Of a stretch of DNA of 44,125 nucleotides, positions 16,296 through 24,522 are shown piece by piece. Numbering within the stretch: the stretch's first letter is position 1; each line of letters opens with the position of its first letter. The notes below the pieces were generated by a model. That model worked only from the letters and a program-made list of their open reading frames with translations, had not been told where the DNA came from and made no database searches. The DNA is from Myxococcales bacterium (GTDB lineage Bacteria; Myxococcota_A; Polyangia; Polyangiales; Polyangiaceae). The stretch covers positions 1 through 44,125 of the forward strand of contig JAHFDZ010000010.1 of NCBI GenBank assembly GCA_023248745.1, given 5' to 3'. A program made the translations under genes and the position numbers.

Positions 16296-17135
16296 ATGGA
16301 CATCATCTCCACCAAAGAAGTTGCCGAGGTCCTGGGCGTGAGTGAAGCAACCGTCAAGCGGTGGGCGGACGCCGGCACGCTGAAGTGCTTTCGAACAGTC
16401 GGTGGCCATCGCAAATTTCGTCTGCGCGACGTTCGTGAATTTCTTGGCGGGCAGATGATCGCGCGCGAAAGCCTCGATGTCCTGCACGCTTCAGCAGATC
16501 CACCGACGCACGAACAGGTCGAAGCGCGAACGCTGGCGCTTTCGTCAGACGTCGATGGTCTCGTATCGCTCATTGCAAATGAACGAATGAAGGGCCAATC
16601 GCTCGCCCATGTTTTCGACGACGTTATCGCGCCAGCGATGTCGAGCATCGGCGAAGCGTGGGCCGCAGGCAAGTTGACTACCGCACAAGAGCACGTCGCC
16701 TCGAACGCCCTCATTGAAGCGATCGCACGCGTGAGACCATTGGTCGAGCGCCCTTCGCGACACGATCGCGGGCGCGCCATTTGTACCTGCATTGGTGACG
16801 AACAGCACGATATCGGCGTTCGAGTCGTCGGGCTCATTTTGTCGGCCGAAGGATTTCGAACCTCAATGCTCGGCGGCAACGTCCCAACCACCGACATTGC
16901 GCTCATGGTCGCAAGCGAGCAGCCGGCATTGGTTGCGCTAAGCGCTTCGGGTCACGCCAATCTCGACCGTTTGCGAAGCGACGTAGCGATCGTCGCTGGC
17001 GCCGCAGCCGCTTCAAAGACACGTGTTCTCGCCGGCGGACACGGTTTCGCACGGCTTCCTAGCGTGCCCAGCAATGTTTCAAGGTTCTTCAAACTGCAGG
17101 AATTTGTGACGCTCCTGAGAGAGCCAAAGACTTGA
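16296..17135 (+). CDS. MerR/BldC-like regulator with CarH-type cobalamin-binding domain
   Basis: A 279-residue predicted transcription factor. Residues 1-50 are a helix-turn-helix with wing (VSEATVKRWADAGTLKCFRT, then GGHRKFRLRDV). About 75-150 is the four-helix cap domain with W122-x9-E132-H133. About 160-275 is a Rossmann-type B12-binding domain with E169-x-H171-x-x-G174. These match the W-x9-EH and ExHxxG motifs of CarH, the light sensor that uses adenosylcobalamin. The residue after the Trp is Ala, where Thermus CarH has the His that binds cobalt in the light. The ATG at 16296 gives the proper N-terminus. Light or B12 sensing is inference; the target promoters are unknown. Confidence 0.88.
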   Translation: MDIISTKEVAEVLGVSEATVKRWADAGTLKCFRTVGGHRKFRLRDVREFLGGQMIARESLDVLHASADPPTHEQVEARTLALSSDVDGLVSLIANERMKGQSLAHVFDDVIAPAMSSIGEAWAAGKLTTAQEHVASNALIEAIARVRPLVERPSRHDRGRAICTCIGDEQHDIGVRVVGLILSAEGFRTSMLGGNVPTTDIALMVASEQPALVALSASGHANLDRLRSDVAIVAGAAAASKTRVLAGGHGFARLPSVPSNVSRFFKLQEFVTLLREPKT

Positions 17136-17292
17136 ATTTACTTATAAAATCGGAAAATGCGGCCAGGCAGCGATCGCCTCAGCCGCACAGGTTGCCCCTT
17201 TACTTTCTCTGAAGACGCCTCAACCTTTGTCGTTGCGGCCAAGCCCAAGGCGAGCCACAAAACAAGTTCCTACCGAATTGGAGTATTCCGAG

Positions 17293-17991
17293 ATGCACGT
17301 CCCCCAACGGGTGATCCGGCCTCAGCTAACCTGGGTTGTCGAGTCCCAAGTCCCAACAAAACATGGCTTGCTGTCGATGCACGTTTTTCGTGCGCAGTCC
17401 GCCCACGACGCCGCGCACATTCCAAGCGATTCGCCGCACGCAGCCACGAGCCTCGACCTTCCGCTTGAGCACGTGGCAATGGTCTACGGCGACATCCAAG
17501 GCAGAGCTGACTTACCCGTGCGCATTCACTCTGAATGCATGACAAGCGAGGTATTCGGCTCCCTGCGCTGCGACTGCAAAGAGCAGCTCGATTTTTCGTT
17601 GCGCGAAATCGTTCGACGTGGATGCGGCATGGTGATGTACCTCCGCCAAGAAGGCCGCGGCATCGGCCTCGCAAATAAAATTCGCGCCTACAAACTTCAG
17701 GCATTGGGGCACGATACCGTCGACGCCAATCGCATGCTCGGGCTCGCCGACGACGCGCGAAGGTACGAGATTGCCCGCGAAATGCTGCTTCATTTTGGCA
17801 TCAGAAGCGTAAAGCTGATGACGAACAACCCGGAAAAAATCGCTGCACTCGAGTCGTTGGGCATCACCGTCACGGGGACTCTACCTGTGCATATCGATCC
17901 CAATGAGCATTCGCGCAGCTATTTGGAAACGAAACGCGATCGCATGTCGCATTCGATTCCGACATTTCTTCCTGTGACGACGTTCCGCTGA
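17293..17991 (+). CDS. ribA: GTP cyclohydrolase II
   Basis: First step of riboflavin synthesis: it opens GTP to the diaminopyrimidine with release of formate and pyrophosphate. This 232-residue protein has the zinc ligands C-x10-C-x-C (SECMTSEVFGSLRCDC), the catalytic YLRQEGRGIGLANKIRAY region and the final VEANR-like VDANRMLGLADDAR segment. There is no fused RibB domain. The frame is open to 17227, but the ATG at 17293 has GGAG nine bases upstream and gives the family length. No FMN riboswitch was recognised in the 157 bp before it. That gap has an AT-rich patch (TATAAAAT near 17144) that might be a -10 box. Confidence 0.93.
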   Translation: MHVPQRVIRPQLTWVVESQVPTKHGLLSMHVFRAQSAHDAAHIPSDSPHAATSLDLPLEHVAMVYGDIQGRADLPVRIHSECMTSEVFGSLRCDCKEQLDFSLREIVRRGCGMVMYLRQEGRGIGLANKIRAYKLQALGHDTVDANRMLGLADDARRYEIAREMLLHFGIRSVKLMTNNPEKIAALESLGITVTGTLPVHIDPNEHSRSYLETKRDRMSHSIPTFLPVTTFR

Positions 17992-18012
17992 GCAGAGTTC
18001 GCCGCCACCATT

Positions 18013-18043
18013 GCGAGGCCAGTGCGCTCGGCCTGCTTTTGTT
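18013..18043 (+). terminator. Possible Rho-independent terminator after ribA
   Basis: AGGCC (18016-18020) and GGCCT (18030-18034) form a 5-bp stem with a 9-nt loop. It can be extended by GC/GC pairing past one bulged base, and it is followed by CTTTTGTT. It lies about 25 bp after the ribA stop. The stem is short, so the call is tentative. Confidence 0.35.
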
Positions 18044-18069
18044 CGCGGATTGTGTTCACATGATGCCGC

Positions 18070-19212
18070 ATGCGCAGGGTGCTTCTTGGGCTTTCAATCG
18101 CGCTCCACACTTCGTCAGCGCGAGCCGACGACGAAGTCGCGTTTCGCGCGCGGCTTTGGCAGCCGCGGATGGGAATTGATGCGGGTTCTGTGCTGCAACC
18201 CGTTAGCCTAGGCGAACCGGGACGCTGGTTTCTGATGAGCCAGGTGTCTTACGCCTATCGGCCACTCTCGCTCCGACTTCCAGAGAACACGCCGCTGGTT
18301 GCGCACGCGGGGTACCTCGATCTCACAGGTGGCGTCGTGCTCACACCATTCCTCTCCGTGGGCGCGCACATGCCGTTTGTCGTCTCCGACGGTCGCAACG
18401 TTGGAGGGTACCTTCAGCCATCGGTTTTCGCGCTCGGTGACGCGCGCATCTCGATTGACTCGGCCATCGTGAACAACAAGAAAGGCGCCGCGAGCGTTGG
18501 GCCCGGTCTTGGCTTGCGTGTGACGGCATCGCTACCTACGGGCGGGCGATCGAGCGCGTTTTCAGATGGCTCGCCAATGATATCATCTGATGTTACATTT
18601 GAATACGCTGCTGCCGTGATCGCCGTGCAAGGGACTCTCGGCTTTCGGTTACGAACGGCGCACCGCGAGTTGCGCGACGCCGTGCAAGGCACGCTCACTC
18701 TTGGGAACGAACTTCCTTTCTCCGCTGGGTTTCTCCTGAGGCCACATCCAGTATTTCCGTTTCTTGACCAAAACGATCGCCACCGCTTCGAGTTCGCCAT
18801 CGAGGGTGCACTACCAGCAGGCCCTGTAGCGCCCTTCGCAAACGGAAGCGCACGCATCGCGCCGGTATCACTCGTTTTCGGCGATCGTGTGGCGTTGGGC
18901 TCGAGATGGTCGCTGCGCGCAAGCGTCCATGTAGGCCTGTCCGATGCGGTCGGTACACCCCCACTTCTTGCAACAATCGGTATTCAGTGGGCGCCTGTGC
19001 GTCCCGATCGTGACCGCGACGGTGTGCCCGACGAAATCGACGAATGCCCCGAATTGGCGGAAGATCATGATGGTGTGGCCGATCACGACGGCTGCCCAGA
19101 AGACGACGCTGACGATGACGGCATTCCTGACAAGGAAGACGCGTGCCCGATGACAACCGGAGTAGAATCCGAAAAGCGGGTTCTCAACGGCTGTCCGCAA
19201 CTCTCACATTGA
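18070..19212 (+). CDS. Outer-membrane beta-barrel protein with thrombospondin type 3 repeats
   Basis: A 380-residue exported protein. A short signal peptide (MRRVLLGLSIALHTSSARA) is followed by about 290 residues of alternating beta-strands typical of a barrel. The C-terminal 60 residues are Asp-rich calcium-binding type 3 repeats (DRDRDGVPDEIDECPEL, DHDGVADHDGCPEDD, ADDDGIPDKEDACP). Such repeats often link a barrel to a peptidoglycan-binding OmpA domain, but here the protein stops just after them (NGCPQLSH). No OmpA domain is found in any frame downstream. It is followed by the HEAT-like gene almost without a gap. Confidence 0.85.
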   Translation: MRRVLLGLSIALHTSSARADDEVAFRARLWQPRMGIDAGSVLQPVSLGEPGRWFLMSQVSYAYRPLSLRLPENTPLVAHAGYLDLTGGVVLTPFLSVGAHMPFVVSDGRNVGGYLQPSVFALGDARISIDSAIVNNKKGAASVGPGLGLRVTASLPTGGRSSAFSDGSPMISSDVTFEYAAAVIAVQGTLGFRLRTAHRELRDAVQGTLTLGNELPFSAGFLLRPHPVFPFLDQNDRHRFEFAIEGALPAGPVAPFANGSARIAPVSLVFGDRVALGSRWSLRASVHVGLSDAVGTPPLLATIGIQWAPVRPDRDRDGVPDEIDECPELAEDHDGVADHDGCPEDDADDDGIPDKEDACPMTTGVESEKRVLNGCPQLSH

Positions 19213-19220
19213 GTAAACGA

Positions 19221-21134
19221 ATGAGGCGACCTTTTCGACTCGCGCAAATTGCAACTATCGCCGCTACATTTCTTGTCAGTAGCGTCACATTGTCAGCGCG
19301 TTCGCCAAAGAAACCCGATGAAGGACCGATCCCGCTCGGCACTTCATGGCTTCAGCCGACGGGCAGCGATGGGGCAGCCGCAGGCCGAGTCGTTGCACGC
19401 TTGGCAGCGCTTCGCGACGGTGGCCCGGGCCTCATCGCAATCGCCAACGGCGCGACCCTCTCAACGTTGCCTCGAACCGACCGCGTGCGCCTTGCACGCG
19501 CACTCGTCAAGATAGCTGACCAACCCGCCGCGACGACCGGGCTCAGTGCGATCGTCGATCTGATTCGAAGCGGCGACGAGATCAGCACATACGCGAGCGA
19601 GGTTGCGCTCATTGGCCTTGCCAACGCGCATACAAAGGAAGCACTCGGTAGTCTCTTGCGCGCTGCGCGTGGCGGCGCAATGAATCAGACGAGGGAAATC
19701 TGGGGAGCTTTTCCGCCTCGTGACCCAAGCTGGCTTGTCGACAGCGCACCGGTTGCACTCGTCGCGGAGGCTGCCCGCAACGGTGATTTGCGCGCACTCG
19801 AATGGTTCGCCGCACGCCTCACGCAGCTCAAGGGAGACTCTCTTGCCGAGGCTCTCTTCGTGATGGCTGAACTCGGTGACGAACGCGCACTCGAATCTGC
19901 TCGGAACGTGGTCTTGGGACCACCCCGGCTACTCGCCGTGGCTGTTCTTGTCCTCAAAACGTTCAATGCAAAAGATGCAAACGCAAGGCTGATCGCGCTC
20001 ATGCAACCGCTCGGAACGCGCGGCCATGCGTTCGGAGTTGCGATCCGAACGAAAAGTGCAGAAATATTACCGTTCGCGTTACAAATAGATCCCGCCGAAG
20101 CGCCTTCCACCGTCGAGATGCGCATCGCTTACCTCGCCCTCATGGGTGGCTCTGCGGCCACGGCGACGATTGGCAAGTTCCTTACCGATTTGAGCCTAAC
20201 CGGCGGGAAAGCGAAAATTGCTGAGACCGCCGCACAAACGCTAGGGGCGATGCGCACGCGCGACTCTCTCGAAGCTCTCGCGAAAGTTACGACCGGCAAG
20301 GCCCTCTTGGTCGCGCGCGGCCCGGCGTTTCTTGGCTACGTGCTGCATCGACAGGGAGGCGGCCCGGCCCATCCGGCGATCGAACGCGAGCTTCTGCGCA
20401 TGCTCATTTCACAACGAGAAGACGAACGCGGCGTCGCCGTGCGCGTTCTTGGCGAGAATGGCAACGACCTATCGTGGACCACACTTCAGGGCGATAAATC
20501 CATCTTCGTTCGTGAGCAGCTTGCGATCGTTTTGTCCGAACGCGGACCGCTCTCTGTGCTGCAAGATTTTACAAAGAAGACCAATCCTAAGCGCCTGAGG
20601 TCACTCGCACTGTCAGCGCGCGTATTGCGTGACGACCCTGAGCTGTCGCTCCGTACGCTCGAGGATGGGGCGCCTCCAACTTTGTCAACGTACTGGACTG
20701 TTCGTCACAACAAGCTTTCGCAGTGCACAATCGCCGACGCCGATATTGTGTCGCACGAGGTTCGAATTGGCATGGTCCTCGGCTGCATTGCCCGCAAATC
20801 GAAGGCTGCACAGTGGGCTCTTTTGCAACATCTTCCCGTGGAACCAGACGCGCGTCTGCGATTTTCGATCATGAGAGAACTTCGCGCCGATGCCGCACAT
20901 GAAGCCAGCGTCGTCACGTTCGCCGAAACCGATCCCGATCGGTCGATTCGCAACTGGGCAAGAGGAGGCGCAGAGCCGAGCAAAGAACTCGAATCGCGCG
21001 CACTCGATACACGCGCAAATGTAAGCTTGTGGCTTACCTTTTCGGGATACGAACTAGAGCCACAATTCGAGTACACCTTCACGCCGCCACCATCGCCTAC
21101 CGAAAGCCTGCTAGACGAAATTCTTCATGAGTGA
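19221..21134 (+). CDS. Secreted HEAT-like repeat protein
   Basis: A 637-residue protein with an apparent signal peptide ([21 protein letters not shown]). It is built almost entirely of paired alpha-helices of the HEAT/armadillo kind, for example [40 protein letters not shown] and [20 protein letters not shown]. No enzyme motif is seen, and it is probably a periplasmic scaffold. I chose the ATG at 19221, because starting at 19143 would place 26 polar residues before the signal peptide and overlap the barrel gene by 70 bp. The end overlaps xseB by 8 bp. Confidence 0.72.
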   Translation: MRRPFRLAQIATIAATFLVSSVTLSARSPKKPDEGPIPLGTSWLQPTGSDGAAAGRVVARLAALRDGGPGLIAIANGATLSTLPRTDRVRLARALVKIADQPAATTGLSAIVDLIRSGDEISTYASEVALIGLANAHTKEALGSLLRAARGGAMNQTREIWGAFPPRDPSWLVDSAPVALVAEAARNGDLRALEWFAARLTQLKGDSLAEALFVMAELGDERALESARNVVLGPPRLLAVAVLVLKTFNAKDANARLIALMQPLGTRGHAFGVAIRTKSAEILPFALQIDPAEAPSTVEMRIAYLALMGGSAATATIGKFLTDLSLTGGKAKIAETAAQTLGAMRTRDSLEALAKVTTGKALLVARGPAFLGYVLHRQGGGPAHPAIERELLRMLISQREDERGVAVRVLGENGNDLSWTTLQGDKSIFVREQLAIVLSERGPLSVLQDFTKKTNPKRLRSLALSARVLRDDPELSLRTLEDGAPPTLSTYWTVRHNKLSQCTIADADIVSHEVRIGMVLGCIARKSKAAQWALLQHLPVEPDARLRFSIMRELRADAAHEASVVTFAETDPDRSIRNWARGGAEPSKELESRALDTRANVSLWLTFSGYELEPQFEYTFTPPPSPTESLLDEILHE

Positions 21135-21375
21135 CACGCCGAGCACAGAGCCATCATTCGAAGACGCGATGCGTGAACTCACACGGATCGTCGAGCACCT
21201 TGAGCGTGGTGACCTTCCGCTCGAACAATCGATCGCGCTATTCGAACAGGGCATCAAGCTCGCGCAATCGTCACAGAAGCAGATCGATTTGGCGCAAAAG
21301 CGAATCGACGAGCTGCTTAGTGTCGACGCGGATGGCAAAGCGAAGACGAAGCCGTTTCGTACCGACGAGGGATGA
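21127..21375 (+). CDS. xseB: Exodeoxyribonuclease VII small subunit
   Basis: An 82-residue helical partner of XseA, the nuclease that degrades single-stranded DNA to oligonucleotides. It shows the family pattern [21 protein letters not shown], then [17 protein letters not shown] and a C-terminal heptad-like helix. The length is normal. The start overlaps the HEAT-like gene by 8 bp, so translation is coupled. xseA is not in this window. It converges with the SH3 gene, with 12 bp between the stops. Confidence 0.93.
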   Translation: MSDTPSTEPSFEDAMRELTRIVEHLERGDLPLEQSIALFEQGIKLAQSSQKQIDLAQKRIDELLSVDADGKAKTKPFRTDEG

Positions 21376-21387
21376 TCCGCGAGTGGC

Positions 21388-22308
21388 TCACTTGCCAATC
21401 GCTTGGCGGTAGACCCATCCTTCGCTCGAAAATCCATCGCCAAAGCGCACCTTGTACCAGCCGCCTTGTTGGTCAACGACCTTAACTTCTGTACCGCGCG
21501 TGAGGCTATCGAGCCGATTTGACGATGCCTTTGGGCCATCCCGAATGATCGCTTTGCCGAATGTGATGCGCGCGACATCGCTCGCCTTCGCGACTGTTCC
21601 CGCATCGCCTTCGACACTTGCGGCGCCTTCACCCGAAAAGGTGAGATGATAGAGAATCGAGTAGCGCGGGTTGTCGTGCTCAATGCCGGTAAGCGACACA
21701 CCCGTCATCGCCTCCTTTGCGCACGCCAGCAAATCGTCGGCCTTTGCGATCGCGGTAGCCTTACCAAGCTCAACTGACACTTTGTTGGTGCCAAATTCGG
21801 CACCTAGAACGAGGCTCAATTTTCCGCTCGCGCCACGCGCGGCGGGGCACATCGCTACTTTGCGAAGCCGCGGTTCGAACGCTGCATTGACGTCACCAAG
21901 CGCGCCGCACTCTGACGCCTTGCGATGCGTTTCGCCATCGGGCGTTCGGCACGAAAGGGTGTACGGCTTTGCGATGGATACAGGCACCGCGACGACACTG
22001 CCTCCGCTCGCGCTCGGTGCGGCCATGCCCGCGGAAGCCGCCGCGCTTGCGGTTGCAGCGGATGGGACGATCGGCGCCGTAGGCTCCTTCGATACGGGCG
22101 TGGGTGCTGCTGGGCCCACTCGGACATCGAGAAGACGCGGCCAAGCGATGCCCACAGCAAAGCCAATCACCGCGACGACGGCGACCCCAATCCAGGAACG
22201 CTGTTCGTCACGTGCGGTAGGAAGTTGCACGCGTGGTGGAGCCTCGCCCATCTCGTTTGGAACTACCACGACGCGAGGCGTTCTTGGAACTTCAGCGCGC
22301 GAGCTCAC
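21388..22308 (-). CDS. Membrane-anchored SH3-domain protein
   Basis: A 306-residue protein with one transmembrane helix at about residues 39-60 (WIGVAVVAVIGFAVGIAW) and an Ala/Pro/Ser-rich linker. The middle domain has four Cys (SCRTPDG, SECGAL, AMCPAARG, LLACAKEAM) and loosely resembles the C-terminal domain of AgmX/TonB-like myxobacterial proteins. The end is a bacterial SH3 domain (ITFGKAIIRDGPKASS, then VVDQQGGWYKVRFGDG and EGWVYRQAI). It probably binds a periplasmic partner or the cell wall. It is the last gene of the sigma/anti-sigma group. Confidence 0.75.
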   Translation of the reverse strand: MSSRAEVPRTPRVVVVPNEMGEAPPRVQLPTARDEQRSWIGVAVVAVIGFAVGIAWPRLLDVRVGPAAPTPVSKEPTAPIVPSAATASAAASAGMAAPSASGGSVVAVPVSIAKPYTLSCRTPDGETHRKASECGALGDVNAAFEPRLRKVAMCPAARGASGKLSLVLGAEFGTNKVSVELGKATAIAKADDLLACAKEAMTGVSLTGIEHDNPRYSILYHLTFSGEGAASVEGDAGTVAKASDVARITFGKAIIRDGPKASSNRLDSLTRGTEVKVVDQQGGWYKVRFGDGFSSEGWVYRQAIGK

Positions 22309-22364
22309 CCGAAGAGAACGCCGCTGTCGTCGCCGCTATTCGAGCGCGGTCGGTGAGAAGTGGC

Positions 22365-22919
22365 TTATTCGGCAAGCTTGAGTTGCACCAAAAAGGCCGC
22401 ACGTTGGGGCTTCGTGGCTCCGCCGGCATCACCCTTGACCGAGCGCCTTCGATCCTTGAAACCGCCAAATTTCCAGGCCATGCCTCGTTCGAGCTTGACC
22501 TCGACAACGTGCGGTCCTGGAGCGGCATCACGCAACGTAACCGTAAACTTGTAGGCCTTTGGACCCTTGCCGGCGACTTGCGTCGCGCAACCGATCTCGA
22601 GACTGAGGCCTTCGGCGATCGCCTTCTTGAGTGGCACGCATTTATCGTTGCCCTTCAGAGGGAGCGACAAATCGTCGAACTTTGCAAGCGGCGGGTCCCA
22701 ATCGAAGAAACACATCTTGTCGTCGGGCTTTGGACCGCCGTCGGGCGTTGGGCAGTGGTTGACGTCTCCCCGCACTCCGCTCTGCACGACGACCTCGAGC
22801 CGCGGTGGCAGTAGCGCCTTGGTTGGTATGCGCACGTCAGCCGACGCCACCTGAGCAGCGAGGAACGCGCCTGCCGAGGCGACGAAAACCGCAAGGCCAG
22901 TCGGCAGCGCGCGCTTCAT
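22365..22919 (-). CDS. Secreted hypothetical protein
   Basis: This 184-residue protein has no function I recognise. It has a clear signal peptide (MKRALPTGLAVFVASAGAF, cleaved near ASA) and a compact domain with four Cys (NHCPTPDGG, KMCFFDWD, DKCVPLKK, EIGCATQ). A basic patch (FKDRRRSVKGDAGG) lies near the end. Its ATG shares one base with the stop of the anti-sigma factor gene (TGATG), so it is translationally coupled to it. The paired Cys and export suggest a periplasmic role in the same stress circuit, by context only. Confidence 0.65.
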   Translation of the reverse strand: MKRALPTGLAVFVASAGAFLAAQVASADVRIPTKALLPPRLEVVVQSGVRGDVNHCPTPDGGPKPDDKMCFFDWDPPLAKFDDLSLPLKGNDKCVPLKKAIAEGLSLEIGCATQVAGKGPKAYKFTVTLRDAAPGPHVVEVKLERGMAWKFGGFKDRRRSVKGDAGGATKPQRAAFLVQLKLAE

Positions 22920-23500
22920 CACCGGTCTCCGCCTGGCGTCTCGTCATCATCGTCGTCTTCGTCAAACCAAACCACGACGGCGGCCGACATGCCTGGTGCA
23001 GACTGACCTGGCTTTGGCAAGAGCACAGAAACCTCTGACGGTGAAACAACGTCAATCTCTTTGCCGTCATCAGACTCGACAACGGCCGCTGACGCGATTG
23101 GCGCATTGCCCTGCGTCGCAGAATAGCGATTCATCCCGACGTACACGAGCGCGCTCGCCGCCATCGCGGCGATGGTCGTCACCGTCACCGCTGCAAAAGC
23201 GAGTCGATTCGAACCTTTGCCTGCGCTCTTGCGCGACGCGAACGGAACTACGTTCGACGCTTGAGTCGTGCTCTCAGACTCGATCTGCGCCATCACCACA
23301 TCGGTAACCGATGGGAATGTACGCGCGGCTTCGTTCGCACGAACGAATTCGCCAATCGCCGGCTCAGAGATTGCCGAAACGAATCGTCGCGCTTCAGCAT
23401 CACGCGACAAAAGACCTTCCACCTCTTCAAGCTCAGCGTGGCTGAGTTCTCCGTCAGTGTAGGCCATCAATTGTAGCTTGGTCACCATCGACAAGCTCAT
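22919..23500 (-). CDS. Transmembrane anti-sigma factor
   Basis: A 193-residue protein directly after the sigma factor gene. The N-terminus (KLQLMAYTDGELSHAELEEV) matches the anti-sigma N-terminal helix pattern but lacks the HxxxCxxC zinc motif. A transmembrane helix spans about residues 98-121 (AFAAVTVTTIAAMAASALVYV). The periplasmic tail ends in an acidic run (WFDEDDDDDE). By family behaviour it would hold the sigma factor at the membrane until an envelope signal releases it. TAGGAAC lies just before the ATG. Confidence 0.8.
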   Translation of the reverse strand: MSLSMVTKLQLMAYTDGELSHAELEEVEGLLSRDAEARRFVSAISEPAIGEFVRANEAARTFPSVTDVVMAQIESESTTQASNVVPFASRKSAGKGSNRLAFAAVTVTTIAAMAASALVYVGMNRYSATQGNAPIASAAVVESDDGKEIDVVSPSEVSVLLPKPGQSAPGMSAAVVVWFDEDDDDDETPGGDR

Positions 23501-23573
23501 GTTCGTTCCTAACCCCTCATAACCGTCGTTGTTACAAATGCTTCGTAGTCGTCGCTTAATCTGATTCGCTTAT

Positions 23574-24428
23574 TCAGTCTTGCCGCTCAGCCGCCGAGCC
23601 ACCCTTGGGCATTGCACCCACATGCTCGAGGTAACAATCAGCCAGCGCCTTCTGGAGCTTCTGTCTTGCGTGAAAGAGGCGACTCATGATCGTTCCCTTG
23701 GATACACCTAATGCCGCGGCCATTTCGTCGTAACTCAGGCCGTCCACTTCTCTCATCACAATAACCGCGCGGTGGTACTCAGGAAGGTCTTCCAGGGCCA
23801 CTTTCAGGCGCCCTGCAATCTCCTTACGCTTGACCTGTTCGAGTGGATCAGACCCCTCGACTCGACTCAAAAGTGGCATCTCGCCATCGAGTGTTTCTTC
23901 CAGGTCACGCGTGGTGTCGTCGAGGTCTGCTACCCGCCGGCTTGGTTTGCGCATCAGGTCAATCGCGAGATTGGTAATGATGCGGTAGAGCCAAGTAAAA
24001 AAGCTGGAACCACCTTGAAACGACGCCAAGTTCCGATGCACTCGCAAGAATGCATCTTGCACAAGCTCTCTCGCGTCGTTTTCGTCGCGCACCAGCGATA
24101 ATGCAATCGCGAATGCCCTTCGTTGATGACGCTCAATAAGCTCACGAAACGCTCGAGAATCTCCTCCTTGCGCTCGTGTTAGTAGCTCGCGGTCTTGCTC
24201 GGCCTCCTTCGCTCGTTGTTCTCTCAGGTTTGACGCGACCTCGCGCCGCCTATTCACAGGAAGCGCGCCGGTAACCGCCAATACCGCTTCCGGCGCTACA
24301 TTGGATGCCTCATCCGCAGATAAGTCCTCGACATTCGGTGCGCGCGAACTCGCCGTGCGTTCACCGCTCGGGTCCAGCTCTTCGAGCTCGAGCTCGGCGT
24401 TTTCGGGAGAGCTCCGCACAGCGGACAT
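23574..24428 (-). CDS. Sigma-70 family (ECF/RpoE-like) sigma factor
   Basis: An RNA polymerase sigma factor of 284 aa from the ATG at 24428; an ATG at 24485 is less likely. The first 85 or so residues are an acidic, low-complexity extension unusual for ECF factors. Region 2 is RAFRELIERHQRRAFAIALS, then DARELVQDAFLRVHRNL and FFTWLYRIITNLAIDLMRK. Region 4 is LEDLPEYHRAVIVMREVDGLSYDEMAAALGVS (shown in part), followed by the SRLFHARQKLQKAL helix. The next gene encodes its membrane anti-sigma factor, and the gene before it encodes an HtrA protease. This suggests an envelope-stress response. Confidence 0.92.
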   Translation of the reverse strand: MSAVRSSPENAELELEELDPSGERTASSRAPNVEDLSADEASNVAPEAVLAVTGALPVNRRREVASNLREQRAKEAEQDRELLTRAQGGDSRAFRELIERHQRRAFAIALSLVRDENDARELVQDAFLRVHRNLASFQGGSSFFTWLYRIITNLAIDLMRKPSRRVADLDDTTRDLEETLDGEMPLLSRVEGSDPLEQVKRKEIAGRLKVALEDLPEYHRAVIVMREVDGLSYDEMAAALGVSKGTIMSRLFHARQKLQKALADCYLEHVGAMPKGGSAAERQD

Positions 24429-24486
24429 AGGTCCAAGCGTATGCGCAAACGAACGGAATGCACACGGAATCGGTGCAGCCCCCAAA

Positions 24487-24522
24487 CGTTCGCTATCACG
24501 TTCGCTGTCACGCTCCCTATCG
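24487..24522. repeat. Three tandem 12-bp repeats before the sigma gene
   Basis: CGTTCGCTATCA (24487-24498), CGTTCGCTGTCA (24499-24510) and CGCTCCCTATCG (24511-24522) lie head to tail. The first two differ at one base and the third at three. They sit between the HtrA stop (which overlaps the third copy) and the sigma factor start on the minus strand. A regulator-binding array in the sigma leader is possible. Confidence 0.6.

Noticed and set aside
17136-17292. FMN riboswitch before ribA
   Set aside because: I could not find the conserved FMN-aptamer segments. Only an AT-rich patch is seen.
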